Origin: Inquilinus sp052113205
Lineage (GTDB): Bacteria > Pseudomonadota > Alphaproteobacteria > DSM-16000 > Inquilinaceae
Direction: 5' to 3'
Assembly: GCF_052113205.1 (NCBI RefSeq)
Contig: NZ_JBFRCU010000015.1
Span: forward strand, 42,159-106,158
Length of the DNA: 64,000 nt
Shown here in pieces: positions 6,969-16,121 of this stretch. A program made the position numbers and the translations under genes. The notes below the pieces were generated by a model that saw nothing but the letters and a program-made list of their open reading frames with translations, was not told where the DNA came from and ran no database searches. Position 1 is the first letter of the stretch, and the number at the start of each line of letters is the position of its first letter.

Positions 6969-7874
6969 TCACCGCGCGAAGGTCGCCAGAGCGACGCCGC
7001 CGAGGGTCAGGGCCAGGGCGCCGATCTCGCGCAGGCCGAACGGGTCGCCCAGCAGCGCCACCGAGGCGAGCACGCCGACCACCGGCGCCAGCAGCGACCC
7101 GATGGTGGCGACCGAGGCCGGCAGCCGGCGCAGCGCCGCGAACCAGCAGACATAGGCGAGGCCGAAGGCGAGAACGCCGCCATAGGCCAGCGCCGCCCAG
7201 GCCTTAGCCTCCAGCGCCGCGAAATCCGGCTGTTCGAGCAGTTGCCACAGCAGCAGCAGCGGCAGCAGGCCGAGCCCGGTCTGCCACGCCACCAGGGCGG
7301 TCGGCGGCATCGTCACCGGCGCCCGCTTGGCCAGCACGGTGCCGAGCGCGAACAGCATCGACCCGGCCAGGGCGAAGGCCACGCCGGGCAGCTTGGCGGC
7401 GAGATCGGTCTCGCCCGGCGTGCCGTGCGCGACCAGCAGCACGATGCCGGACAGGCCCAGCACCAGGCCGGCGCCGCGGGCCGGGGTCGGCCGCTCGCCC
7501 AGCAGCGGCCAGGCCAGCAGCGCGGCCCAGATCGGCAGGGTGTAGGCCAGGATCGTGGTCTCCGACGCCCGCAGCCACAGGAGCGAGAGCGTGGTCAGCG
7601 CCATCCAGGCGGCGACGTTGAGCGCGGCGGCCAGGCACAGCCGGCCCCATTGGCCGCGCGGCGGCATCAAGGATTCGCGGCGCGCCAGGGCGATCGCCAG
7701 CACCAGGACGGTGCCGATCAGGCCGCTCGCCGCCCGCACCGAGAAGGGCGGCAGCACCCCAACCAGATACTTCACCAGCGGCCAGTTGAAGCCCCACATC
7801 AGGCTGGTCGCGACCAAGAGGCCCAGCCCCTGGACGCACACTCCTGGGCCGCTGGATGCGGCGTTCGTCGCCAT
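6969..7874 (-). CDS. EamA/DMT family transporter
   Basis: 301 residues with ten predicted membrane helices in two EamA repeats (first begins LVATSLMWGFNWPLVKYL, second at FALAGSMLFALGTVLAKR). This is the layout of drug/metabolite exporters such as RhtA/YdcZ-like proteins. It exports an unknown small metabolite, often an amino acid or nucleoside. It begins 14 bases after the SDR gene and probably shares its transcript. The last residues GGVALATFAR are normal for the family. Confidence 0.9.
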   Translation of the reverse strand: MATNAASSGPGVCVQGLGLLVATSLMWGFNWPLVKYLVGVLPPFSVRAASGLIGTVLVLAIALARRESLMPPRGQWGRLCLAAALNVAAWMALTTLSLLWLRASETTILAYTLPIWAALLAWPLLGERPTPARGAGLVLGLSGIVLLVAHGTPGETDLAAKLPGVAFALAGSMLFALGTVLAKRAPVTMPPTALVAWQTGLGLLPLLLLWQLLEQPDFAALEAKAWAALAYGGVLAFGLAYVCWFAALRRLPASVATIGSLLAPVVGVLASVALLGDPFGLREIGALALTLGGVALATFAR

Positions 7875-7888
7875 CAGGCCGCGGCCCG

Positions 7889-8665
7889 CTACACGACCAC
7901 GGGGCTCTGCAGCCCGTCCATGCTGATGTTGACGCCGGTGATGTACGCCGCCTTGGCCGAGGCCAGGAACAGCACGGCGTCGGCGATCTCCTCCGGCTGC
8001 GCCCCGCGGCCGAGCGGAATGCGCGACACCGCGCGCTGCCGCGCCTCCTCCAGGGTGATGCCGTGCAGGCGGGTCTCGGCCTGCAGCCCTTCGGCCACCC
8101 GCTCGGTCTCGGTCAGTCCGGGGTTGAGGCCGACGACGCGGACGCCTTTGCCGGCATAGGCGAGGGCGAGGCCGGCGGTGGCCAGCATCAGCGCGGCATT
8201 GGCGGCGCCGCCGGCGATGTGGACCGTCGACGGCACCTTGCCGCCATTGCCGATGACGTTGACGACGACGCCGGTGCCGCGCGCGGCCATGCGCTTCACC
8301 ACCGGGTCGATGACGTTGATGTAGGAGAAGAACTTGGCGTCCATCGCCGCCTTGTAGGCCGCGGGGGTCAGCTCATCCGCCGGGGTGCGTCGGGCAGCGC
8401 CGGCCGAGTTGACCAGCACGTCGATCGGGCCGAGCTGACGCTCCGCCGCCTCTACGGCGGACAGCGCCGCCGCCGCGTCGGTCAGGTCGGCGGCGATGGC
8501 GACGACGCCGAGCAGCCCGGCCGCGGCGCGGTCGAGATTGGCTTGGGCGCGCGAGACGATGGCGACCCTGGCGCCTTCCGCCAGGAAGGCCTTGGCGCAG
8601 GCCAGGCCGATGCCCTTCGATCCGCCGGTCACCAGCACGGTCTTTCNGGTCAGGCCGAGATCCAT
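7889..8665 (-). CDS. SDR family protein lacking the usual catalytic Tyr and Lys
   Basis: 258 residues with the classical SDR cofactor motif TGGSKGIG and the NSAG signature in strand 4. Where most SDRs show S-x12-Y-x3-K, this protein reads VIGNGGKVPSTVHIAGGAANAAL. The tyrosine position is occupied by His and the lysine position by Gly. The C-terminal VVGLNPGLTETERV and AAYITGVNISMDG segments are intact, so the fold is preserved. A related SDR subgroup has Y-x-x-G-x-x-x-N in this place, so a shifted mechanism or a non-redox role is possible. Base 8647 is N (residue 7). It precedes the EamA transporter gene by 14 bases. Confidence 0.85.
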   Translation of the reverse strand: MDLGLTXKTVLVTGGSKGIGLACAKAFLAEGARVAIVSRAQANLDRAAAGLLGVVAIAADLTDAAAALSAVEAAERQLGPIDVLVNSAGAARRTPADELTPAAYKAAMDAKFFSYINVIDPVVKRMAARGTGVVVNVIGNGGKVPSTVHIAGGAANAALMLATAGLALAYAGKGVRVVGLNPGLTETERVAEGLQAETRLHGITLEEARQRAVSRIPLGRGAQPEEIADAVLFLASAKAAYITGVNISMDGLQSPVVV

Positions 8666-8703
8666 GGAACGCTCCTCAATGACGGCGTCGCCAGTCCCGG
8701 TCC

Positions 8704-8787
8704 GTCATTGCGAGGAGGCGAAGCCGACGAAGCAATCCAGGGGCCGATGCGAGCGGCCCTGGATTGCTTCGCTGCGCTCGCAATGAC
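8704..8787. repeat. 84 bp palindromic intergenic repeat, copy 1
   Basis: Begins GTCATTGCGAGGAGGCGAAG and ends CTGCGCTCGCAATGAC, folding into one long hairpin with a CAATCCAGGGGCC core. A near-identical 85 bp copy is at 18794-18878. This looks like a dispersed REP-like element of a type common in alphaproteobacterial genomes. It sits between the glutamine-synthetase-like gene and the SDR gene and may serve as a transcriptional barrier. Confidence 0.85.
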
Positions 8788-8816
8788 ACGTGAGGTTTGC
8801 GGGCCGGTGCAGCGAC

Positions 8817-10223
8817 TCAGATGATCTCGAAGTACCGTGCCAGCTCCCAGTCGGTGATGTGCTTGCGGAATTCGCGCTCCTCCCATTCGCGGGTGGCGGC
8901 GTAGTGCTCGACCCAGTCGTCGCCGAACAGCCCGCGCGCGGGTTTCGACGCACGCAGCCGCTGGGCTGCGTCCCACAGCGTGCGCGGCAGCTCCGACTTT
9001 TTCGGGAAGGTCTTCGCATAGGCGTTGCCCTTCACCGGCTCGCCCAGCTCCAGCTTGTGCTCGATACCCCACAGCCCGGCGCCGAGCGCGGCGGCCAGGA
9101 CGATGTAGGGGTTGGCGTCGGCGGCGGCGATGCGGAACTCGACCCGCTGGCTCTTCGGCCCGCCCTGGATCACGCGCAGCGCCGTGGTCCGGTTCTCCAC
9201 CCCCCAGGTCGCCGAGGTCGGCGCCCAGAAGCCGGGAACCAGCCGGGAATAGGCGTTGACCGTCTGCGCGATCATCGCCAGGAACTCCGGCATCAGCGCC
9301 TGCTGGCCGGCCACGAAATGGCGCATGACGGCGCTCATCCCGTGCGGGTCCTTCGGGTCCTGGAAGACCGGCTTGCCCTTGCTGTCGACCATCGACATGT
9401 GGATGTGACCGCTCTGCCCCGGCACCTCGTTCGACCACTTCGACATGAAGGTGGCCATCAGGTTGTTGCGCTGGGCGATCACCTTGGTGAAGGTGCGGAA
9501 CAGCGTCGCCTTGTCGGCGGCGGCCAGGCCCTCATCGACCGCGATCGCCGCCTCCAGCACGCCCGGCCCGGTCTCGGTGTGCAGCCCCTCGATCTCGCAA
9601 TCCAGCGCCTGCATGGTGCCGAGCAGCTCGTGGTACAGGTCCGACCACACGGTGTTGCGCAGCACCGAATAGCCGAAGAAGCCCGGCGTCAGGCTGGTCA
9701 GGTTGCGGTAGTGCTTCTCGCGCACCGAATGCGGCGTCTCGTCGAACAGGAAGAACTCGTATTCGAAGGCCGCCTTCAGGCCGAAGCCCATGTCGGCGGC
9801 CTTGTCCAGCATCCGGCGCAGCAGCGCGCGCGGGCACACCGCCTCGGCCTGGTCGGCCAATTCGCACAGGAAGAAGGGCAGATCGTTCTCGAACGGCAGG
9901 CGGCGCATCGTCTCCGGCAGGACGCGCACCGGCGCGTCCGGATAGGCGGTGTGCCAGCCGGTGTAGCGGGCGTTGTCGTAGAGCTGGTCGTGGCTGTCCC
10001 AGCCGACGATCACGTCGCAGAAGGCGAAGCCCTTCTCCAGCGACGAGAAGAACTTCTCCCGCGACATGTACTTGCCGCGCAGGATGCCGTCGACATCGGT
10101 CAGCGCCACCTTGACGTGGTTGTACCCCCCCTCCTGCACCAGCTTGCGGGCGTCGTCGGCGGTGAAGCGGGCCGCGGGCGCGGCAGAGCGGGGGCTTGCG
10201 GCCCGGGTTGAGGGTTGCGCCAT
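8817..10223 (-). CDS. Glutamine synthetase family protein (gamma-glutamylamide ligase type)
   Basis: 468 residues. The N-terminal beta-grasp domain (VKVALTDVDGILRGKYMSREKF) is followed by a GS catalytic domain with metal/ATP motifs AAFEYEFFLFDE, ETGPGVLEAAI, GQSGHIHMSM and the RVEFRIAAADANPY loop. It lacks the length and features of assimilatory GlnA. It resembles the PuuA/GlnA-like group that ligates glutamate to amines (putrescine, ethanolamine) or related substrates. The ATG at 10223 was chosen because the long upstream extension looks non-coding. It is divergent from an APC permease gene (10498), so uptake and gamma-glutamylation of the same amine or amino acid is a reasonable inference. 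Confidence 0.88.
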   Translation of the reverse strand: MAQPSTRAASPRSAAPAARFTADDARKLVQEGGYNHVKVALTDVDGILRGKYMSREKFFSSLEKGFAFCDVIVGWDSHDQLYDNARYTGWHTAYPDAPVRVLPETMRRLPFENDLPFFLCELADQAEAVCPRALLRRMLDKAADMGFGLKAAFEYEFFLFDETPHSVREKHYRNLTSLTPGFFGYSVLRNTVWSDLYHELLGTMQALDCEIEGLHTETGPGVLEAAIAVDEGLAAADKATLFRTFTKVIAQRNNLMATFMSKWSNEVPGQSGHIHMSMVDSKGKPVFQDPKDPHGMSAVMRHFVAGQQALMPEFLAMIAQTVNAYSRLVPGFWAPTSATWGVENRTTALRVIQGGPKSQRVEFRIAAADANPYIVLAAALGAGLWGIEHKLELGEPVKGNAYAKTFPKKSELPRTLWDAAQRLRASKPARGLFGDDWVEHYAATREWEEREFRKHITDWELARYFEII

Positions 10224-10497
10224 GATCCTTGAAGTCTCCCGTTTCCTGTCGCCCGCCGCTTGGCTTCTCTGGCGGGTCGATGCGGATCTATTCAGAGCAT
10301 GCCGAACGAAGCGGCGGCAAGTGACGCCGGTCCCTCGCCGGTCGCGGCGACCGTCCGGCTGCGCAACATGCTTGCCGGGCCTGTGGTTCGGTGAGACAGT
10401 TTCTGCCGAATCCGGGCCGGCCCATATCCCGCCTGGTTCGCGGTGCAGGGAGCGCTCTAAGAAGCAGTCCGGAACCGGCAAACAGGGGGTGCACATC

Positions 10498-12063
10498 ATG
10501 TCCCAGGACGGTCATCGTTCGGGCGGCGAGCACGACATTGCGGAGGACGTGAAGATCCTGCACGGCATGGGCTATGCCCAGGAGCTGCTGCGGCGGATGA
10601 GCGGCTTCTCCAACTTCGCCATTTCCTTTTCGATCATCTGCATTCTGTCCGGCGGCATCAATTCGCTCGGGCAGGCGATCGGCGGCGTCGGCGGCGCCGC
10701 GATCGGGATCGGCTGGCCGCTCGGCTGCCTGGTCTCGCTGGTCTTCGCCCTCGGCATGGGCCAGATCGCCTCGGCCTATCCGACCGCCGGCGGCCTCTAC
10801 CATTGGGGCTCGATCCTCGGCGGACGGGCGCTTGGCTGGGTCACGGCCTGGTTCAACCTGCTCGGCCTGATCACCGTGCTCGGCGCGATCAATGTCGGCA
10901 CCTTCCTGTTCGTGGTCGGCGCCTTTGGCACCCAGCTCGGCCTCGAGGGCACGTTCTGGCATCAGGTGATCTTCCTGGCGCTGCTGACCGGCAGCCAGGC
11001 GCTGCTGAACCATCTCGGCATCCGGGTCACCACCTTGCTGACCGACCTCAGCGGCTATCTGATCTTCCTGGTCGCGATCGCGCTGACCATCGCCTTCCTG
11101 GCCTATGCCCCGGCGATCGACATCTCGCGGCTGTGGACCTTCACCAATTACAGCGGCGCGGCCGGCGGCGACGTCTGGCCGCAGCACAGCAGCCTGCTGA
11201 TGGTGTTTTTGCTCGGCCTGCTGCTGCCGATCTACACGATCACCGGCTTCGACGCCTCGGCCCACACCTCGGAGGAGACGGTGCGGGCCTCCTACAACGT
11301 GCCGCGGTCGATGGTGCGATCGGTGGTGCTGTCCGCGGTGTTCGGCTACGCCATGCTGGTCGCCTTCGTGCTGGCGATCCCGAGCATGGACGAGGCCGCG
11401 GCCCAGGGCTGGAACGTGTTCTTCTGGACCTCGGACGCCGTGCTGCCGGCCGGGCTGAAGTTCGTGCTCTATGTCGGCATCGCCATTAGCCAGTATCTGT
11501 GCGGCCTGGCGACCGTGACCTCCGTGTCGCGGATGATCTTCGCCTTCGCCCGCGACGGCGGCCTGCCGGCCTCGGCCTCGCTGCGCAAGGTCAGCCCGAC
11601 CTTCCGTACCCCGGTTGCCGCGATCTGGACCGGCGCCATCCTGGCCGTGATCTTCACCGTCTACACGCCGGTCTATACGACGGTGGTGTCGGTCACGGTG
11701 ATCTTCCTGTTCATCTCCTATGGCCTGCCGATCGCGCTCGGCGCCATCGCCTATGGCCGGACCTGGACCCAGATGGGGCCGTGGACGCTGGGCGGCGCCT
11801 ACCGGCTGGTGGCGCTGCTGTGCGTGCTGTCGGTGATCCTGATCTTCGTCATCGGGGTGCAGCCGCCGAATGACAAGGCGCTGTGGATCACGCTCGGCTT
11901 CCTGGTCATCACCGCCTTGGTCTGGTTCGGCATGGAGCGCCAGCGGTTCAAGGGCCCGCCGATCGGTGACATCATCCGTCAACGCCAGGCCGAGATCGCG
12001 GCCGCCGAGCAGGCGGTGGGCGAGACTGCCGGCGTCGCCGTCGGCGGGGTCAAGCAGGCCTGA
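10498..12063 (+). CDS. APC family amino-acid/amine permease
   Basis: 521 residues with about 12 membrane helices. The start region LLRRMSGFSNFAISFSIICI and the GQIASAYPTAGGLYHWGSIL segment are hallmarks of the APC superfamily amino-acid/GABA/choline permeases. GFDASAHTSEET in the middle also belongs to this group. The ATG at 10498 is preceded by AGGGGG. It is divergent from the glutamine-synthetase-like gene across 274 bases in which I see no clear operator, and it ends before a strong terminator. Likely substrate: an amino acid or polyamine, undetermined. Confidence 0.93.
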   Translation: MSQDGHRSGGEHDIAEDVKILHGMGYAQELLRRMSGFSNFAISFSIICILSGGINSLGQAIGGVGGAAIGIGWPLGCLVSLVFALGMGQIASAYPTAGGLYHWGSILGGRALGWVTAWFNLLGLITVLGAINVGTFLFVVGAFGTQLGLEGTFWHQVIFLALLTGSQALLNHLGIRVTTLLTDLSGYLIFLVAIALTIAFLAYAPAIDISRLWTFTNYSGAAGGDVWPQHSSLLMVFLLGLLLPIYTITGFDASAHTSEETVRASYNVPRSMVRSVVLSAVFGYAMLVAFVLAIPSMDEAAAQGWNVFFWTSDAVLPAGLKFVLYVGIAISQYLCGLATVTSVSRMIFAFARDGGLPASASLRKVSPTFRTPVAAIWTGAILAVIFTVYTPVYTTVVSVTVIFLFISYGLPIALGAIAYGRTWTQMGPWTLGGAYRLVALLCVLSVILIFVIGVQPPNDKALWITLGFLVITALVWFGMERQRFKGPPIGDIIRQRQAEIAAAEQAVGETAGVAVGGVKQA

Positions 12064-12082
12064 CGCGGACCGCCTCGACCAT

Positions 12083-12111
12083 GGGGCGCCCCCGGCCGGG
12101 CGCCCCTTTTT
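12083..12111 (+). terminator. Intrinsic terminator after the APC permease
   Basis: Perfect 9 bp stem GGGGCGCCC/GGGCGCCCC (12083-12091 with 12098-12106), 6-base loop, then TTTTTC. It separates the permease from the erythronate-dehydrogenase-like gene. Confidence 0.88.
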
Positions 12112-12199
12112 CTTGCCGTCGGGGCGAGGCCGGCCTAAACCATTTAAGTCGTACAATACGGCCGCCGCTCGACGGCGGCGGGTTCAGGGGAAACGCAGG

Positions 12200-13198
12200 A
12201 TGAAGGTCGTCATCACCGGTGGTCTCGGTTTCGTCGGGCTGAATCTCGCCCGGGCGCTGCTGAAGCGGGGCACGCTGACCGGGATCTCCGGCCAGCAGGA
12301 GCCGATCGACGCGATCACCCTGTTCGACATGGCGGCGCCGGATGAGCGGCCGGACGGGCTCGACGACCGGGTGTCGATCGTCACCGGCGACATCTCCGAC
12401 CGCGCCACCGTGTTCGGCCTGGTCGACCGGGACGACATCTCGGTGTTCCACCTCGCCTCGATCCTGTCGGGCGGCGGCGAGAAGGATTTCGACCTGGCGC
12501 TGCGGGTCAATCTCGACGGCGGGCTGAACGTGTTCGAGGCGCTGCGGGCGCGGGCGGGCGGGGCGCAGCGCCTGGTCGCCGCCAGCTCGATCGCCGTGTT
12601 CGGCGGCGCGGTGATGCCGAAGACGGTGACCGACGCCACCAAGCAGACCAGCCAGACCACCTATGGCGTCACCAAGACGATCACCGAGCTCTTGATCAAC
12701 GACTACAGCCGCAAGGGCTTCTTCGACGGCCGCTCGGCCCGGCTGCCGACCATCTTCGTGCGGCCCGGCAAGGCGAACTCCGCTGCCTCCAGCTTCTGCT
12801 CCGGCGTGTTCCGCGAGCCGCTGAACGGCGTCGAATGCGTGCTGCCGGTAACCCGGGCGCAACTGCCGATGCTGGGCTACCGCAACTGCGTCGCCAGCTT
12901 CATCGGCCTGCACGAGGCGCCGGCCGCGGCCCTGGGCGACGACCGCGCCGTCAACCTGCCCAGCCGCGCCTACACGGTCGAGGACATGGTGGCCGCGGTG
13001 AAGCGGGTGGCCGAGAAGTACCAGATCAAGCTGGGACCGATCACGACCAAGCCTGACCCGGTGATCCAGGCGATCGTCGACGGCTGGGCCACCGACGCCT
13101 CCTGGGACCGCGCCAAGGCCCTGGGCCTGCCGATCGACGAGAGTATCGACCGTGTGGTCGAGGACTACATTGAGGATTTCCTGCCGAGCCGCCACTGA
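12200..13198 (+). CDS. denD: D-erythronate dehydrogenase-like NAD-dependent epimerase/dehydratase
   Basis: 332 residues, an extended SDR. The cofactor motif is TGGLGFVGLNLARALL; Ser of AASSIAVFGG and the Y-x3-K of TTYGVTKTITELLINDY form the active site. PTIFVRPGKANSAASSF and the RAYTVEDMVAAVKRVAE tail match the DenD group, which oxidises D-erythronate to 2-oxo-tetronate. The partner kinase and isomerase genes of the known pathway are not in this window, so the assignment rests on sequence likeness only. Start ATG 12200 follows AGGGGAAACGCAGG. A mobile-element-like repeat lies 33 bases downstream. Confidence 0.8.
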   Translation: MKVVITGGLGFVGLNLARALLKRGTLTGISGQQEPIDAITLFDMAAPDERPDGLDDRVSIVTGDISDRATVFGLVDRDDISVFHLASILSGGGEKDFDLALRVNLDGGLNVFEALRARAGGAQRLVAASSIAVFGGAVMPKTVTDATKQTSQTTYGVTKTITELLINDYSRKGFFDGRSARLPTIFVRPGKANSAASSFCSGVFREPLNGVECVLPVTRAQLPMLGYRNCVASFIGLHEAPAAALGDDRAVNLPSRAYTVEDMVAAVKRVAEKYQIKLGPITTKPDPVIQAIVDGWATDASWDRAKALGLPIDESIDRVVEDYIEDFLPSRH

Positions 13199-13230
13199 CC
13201 CCTTCCTGTGATTGCCGGGCTTGACCCACG

Positions 13231-13439
13231 GCTGTCCGGTTAACGAAAAATCGCAACCACAGCGTGTCTATCCTAGGCCGGCATTCTATTTCATTGTCAT
13301 CCTCGGGCTTGACCCGAGGATCCAGGGGCTTTCAAAGCAGTTCTCGATGGCCCCTGGATTGCCGGGTCAAGCCCGGCAATGACAATAAAAATTTAAGTCA
13401 GCGCCTAGATCTGCAACCCGAAAAGCTTAACCGGACAGC
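13231..13439. mobile_element. 209 bp MITE-like element, copy 1
   Basis: Bounded by 13 bp perfect terminal inverted repeats: GCTGTCCGGTTAA at 13231-13243 and its reverse complement at 13427-13439. Sub-terminal similarity extends further inward. No ORF inside can encode a transposase. An inverted, closely similar 208 bp copy is at 52550-52757. The centre is a 94 bp palindromic repeat. The 11 bp sequence GGGCTTGACCC flanks it on both sides (13217-13227, 13443-13453), showing insertion within or between palindromic repeats. Confidence 0.75.
13293..13386. repeat. Palindromic repeat inside MITE copy 1
   Basis: Ends ATTGTCAT/ATGACAAT, with nested smaller hairpins CCTCGGGCTTGACCCGAGG and TTGCCGGGTCAAGCCCGGCAA and a shared CCAGGGGC/GCCCCTGG stem. 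The matching element in the other MITE copy is 52602-52695. Confidence 0.8.
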
Positions 13440-13440
13440 A

Positions 13441-13511
13441 CTGGGCTTGACCCGGCAATCCAGAGGGTCTCGACAGCCTCTGGATGCCCGGGTCGAGCCC
13501 GGGCATGACAG
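13441..13511. repeat. Partial palindromic repeat beside MITE copy 1
   Basis: Right-hand part of another palindrome of the same class (CCCGGCAATCCAGAGG with CCTCTGGATGCCCGGG, ending CATGACAG). Its missing left arm is probably the ATTGCCGGGCTTGACCC at 13211-13227 on the other side of the MITE. Confidence 0.65.
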
Positions 13512-13652
13512 TTTGGATGGCCGGCTGATACCGGTAACAGATTCGTACGATCAAACTCCCAAAACCGTTTGACCGATCGGGACCATCCGCTACCCTCTGC
13601 GGCAACGATCGGCGGCCATGTCGCTTCCGGCATCGCTCAATAGGGAGGGGGA

Positions 13653-14711
<1,059 letters not shown>

Positions 14712-14765
14712 CGGGTGGCGGCTTTCAGACACGATTTTCAAGCAAAGACAGATGGGAGAGGAAAC

Positions 14766-16082
14766 ATGGCTGATTTCACGCGGCGCGACGTTCTGAAGAC
14801 CGGGGCGGGGCTGGCGGCTGCCGGCGCGCTCGGCACCCCCGGCCTGGTCCGGCCCGCCTACGCCCAGGACCTGTCCTATACCCCGGAATCCGGCGCGACG
14901 CTGCGGGTGCTGCGCTGGGCCAAGTTCGTCCAGGGCGACGAGACCCAGTGGCTGGCCAACACCAAGGCGTTCAGCGACAAATATGGCGTCCCGGTGCGGG
15001 TCGACAGCGAGGGCTGGGAGGACATCCGGCCGAAGGCGGCGGTGGCCGCCAATGTCGGCAGCGGGCCCGACATCGTGCTGGTCTGGTTCGACGACGCCCA
15101 GCTGTATCCCGACAAGCTGCTCGACGTCTCCGAGCTGGCCAACTATCTCGGCAACAAATACGGCGGCTGGTACGAGGGGCTGCAGGGCTATGCCCAGCGC
15201 GACGGCAAGTTCATCGGCCTGCCGCTGGCCGCGATCGGCAACGCCATCTGCTATCGCGAGAGCTGGGTCAAGGAAGCCGGCTTCGCCGAGTTCCCGAAGG
15301 ACACCGACGGCTTTCTGGCGCTATGCCGCAAGCTGAAGGAGAACGGCCACCCGCCCGGCTTCACCCTCGGCAACGCGGTCGGCGACGGCAACAATTTCGG
15401 CCATTGGATCATGTGGAGCCATGGCGGCAAGATGGTCGACGAGCAGGGCAACGTCGTCATCAACAGCCCGGAGACGATCGCCGGGCTGAAATATGCGGCC
15501 GAGCTGTACAAGACCTTCATCCCCGGCACCGAGGCCTGGCTTGACAGCAACAACAACCGGGCCTTCCTGTCCGGCGAGGTCAGCCTGACCGCGAACGGCG
15601 TGTCGCTCTACTATGCCGCCAAGAAAGACGACAATCTGAAGGAGATGGCCAAGGACATCCGCTGCGTCCAGCTGCCGGTCGGGCCGGTCGGCAAGCCGGT
15701 CGAGCTGTGCCAGACCACCTCGGCGATCGTGTTCAACTATACCAAGTACCCGAACGCGGCGAAGGAGTACCTGCGCTTCATGTGGGAGAAGGAGCAGTTC
15801 TTCCCCTGGATGGAGGCGGCGAGCGGCTATTGCTGCCAGCCGCTGAAGGGCTATGCCGACCACCCGGTGTGGAAGGAGGATCCGAACCACGCCGCCTATG
15901 CCGGCGCGTCGGAGCGGCTGCGCCCGAACGGCTATGCCGGCCCGCTGGGCTATGCGTCGGCGGCGGCGATGGCGGACTACATCGTCGTCAACATGGTCGC
16001 CGAGGCCGCCACCGGCCAGCGCACGCCGGAGGAAGCGGCGGCGCGGGCCCAGAAGCGGGCCGAGCGGTACTATCGGGTGTAA
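14766..16082 (+). CDS. Carbohydrate ABC transporter substrate-binding protein (Tat signal)
   Basis: 438 residues. The N-terminus TRRDVLKTGAGLAAAGALG carries a twin-arginine signal and RPAYA ends it, so the folded protein is exported to the periplasm. The body is an extracellular solute-binding protein type 1 fold (LRVLRWAKFVQGDETQWLAN, SGPDIVLVWFDDAQLYPDK, GEVSLTANGVSLYYAAKK). ATG 14766 follows GGGAGAGGAAAC. Family 1 binders take sugars, polyols or glycerol-phosphates; the exact ligand cannot be read here. It belongs to the operon 13653-18760. Confidence 0.93.
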   Translation: MADFTRRDVLKTGAGLAAAGALGTPGLVRPAYAQDLSYTPESGATLRVLRWAKFVQGDETQWLANTKAFSDKYGVPVRVDSEGWEDIRPKAAVAANVGSGPDIVLVWFDDAQLYPDKLLDVSELANYLGNKYGGWYEGLQGYAQRDGKFIGLPLAAIGNAICYRESWVKEAGFAEFPKDTDGFLALCRKLKENGHPPGFTLGNAVGDGNNFGHWIMWSHGGKMVDEQGNVVINSPETIAGLKYAAELYKTFIPGTEAWLDSNNNRAFLSGEVSLTANGVSLYYAAKKDDNLKEMAKDIRCVQLPVGPVGKPVELCQTTSAIVFNYTKYPNAAKEYLRFMWEKEQFFPWMEAASGYCCQPLKGYADHPVWKEDPNHAAYAGASERLRPNGYAGPLGYASAAAMADYIVVNMVAEAATGQRTPEEAAARAQKRAERYYRV

Positions 16083-16121
16083 GCTGTCGGCCGCGATGTG
16101 ACCGGCCGGCCGGGGAGGGGC

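Noticed and set aside
10288..12156. 622-codon antisense open frame over the APC permease
   Set aside because: Arg/Gln/Gly-rich translation without hydrophobic or catalytic patterns; the plus strand encodes a clear permease.
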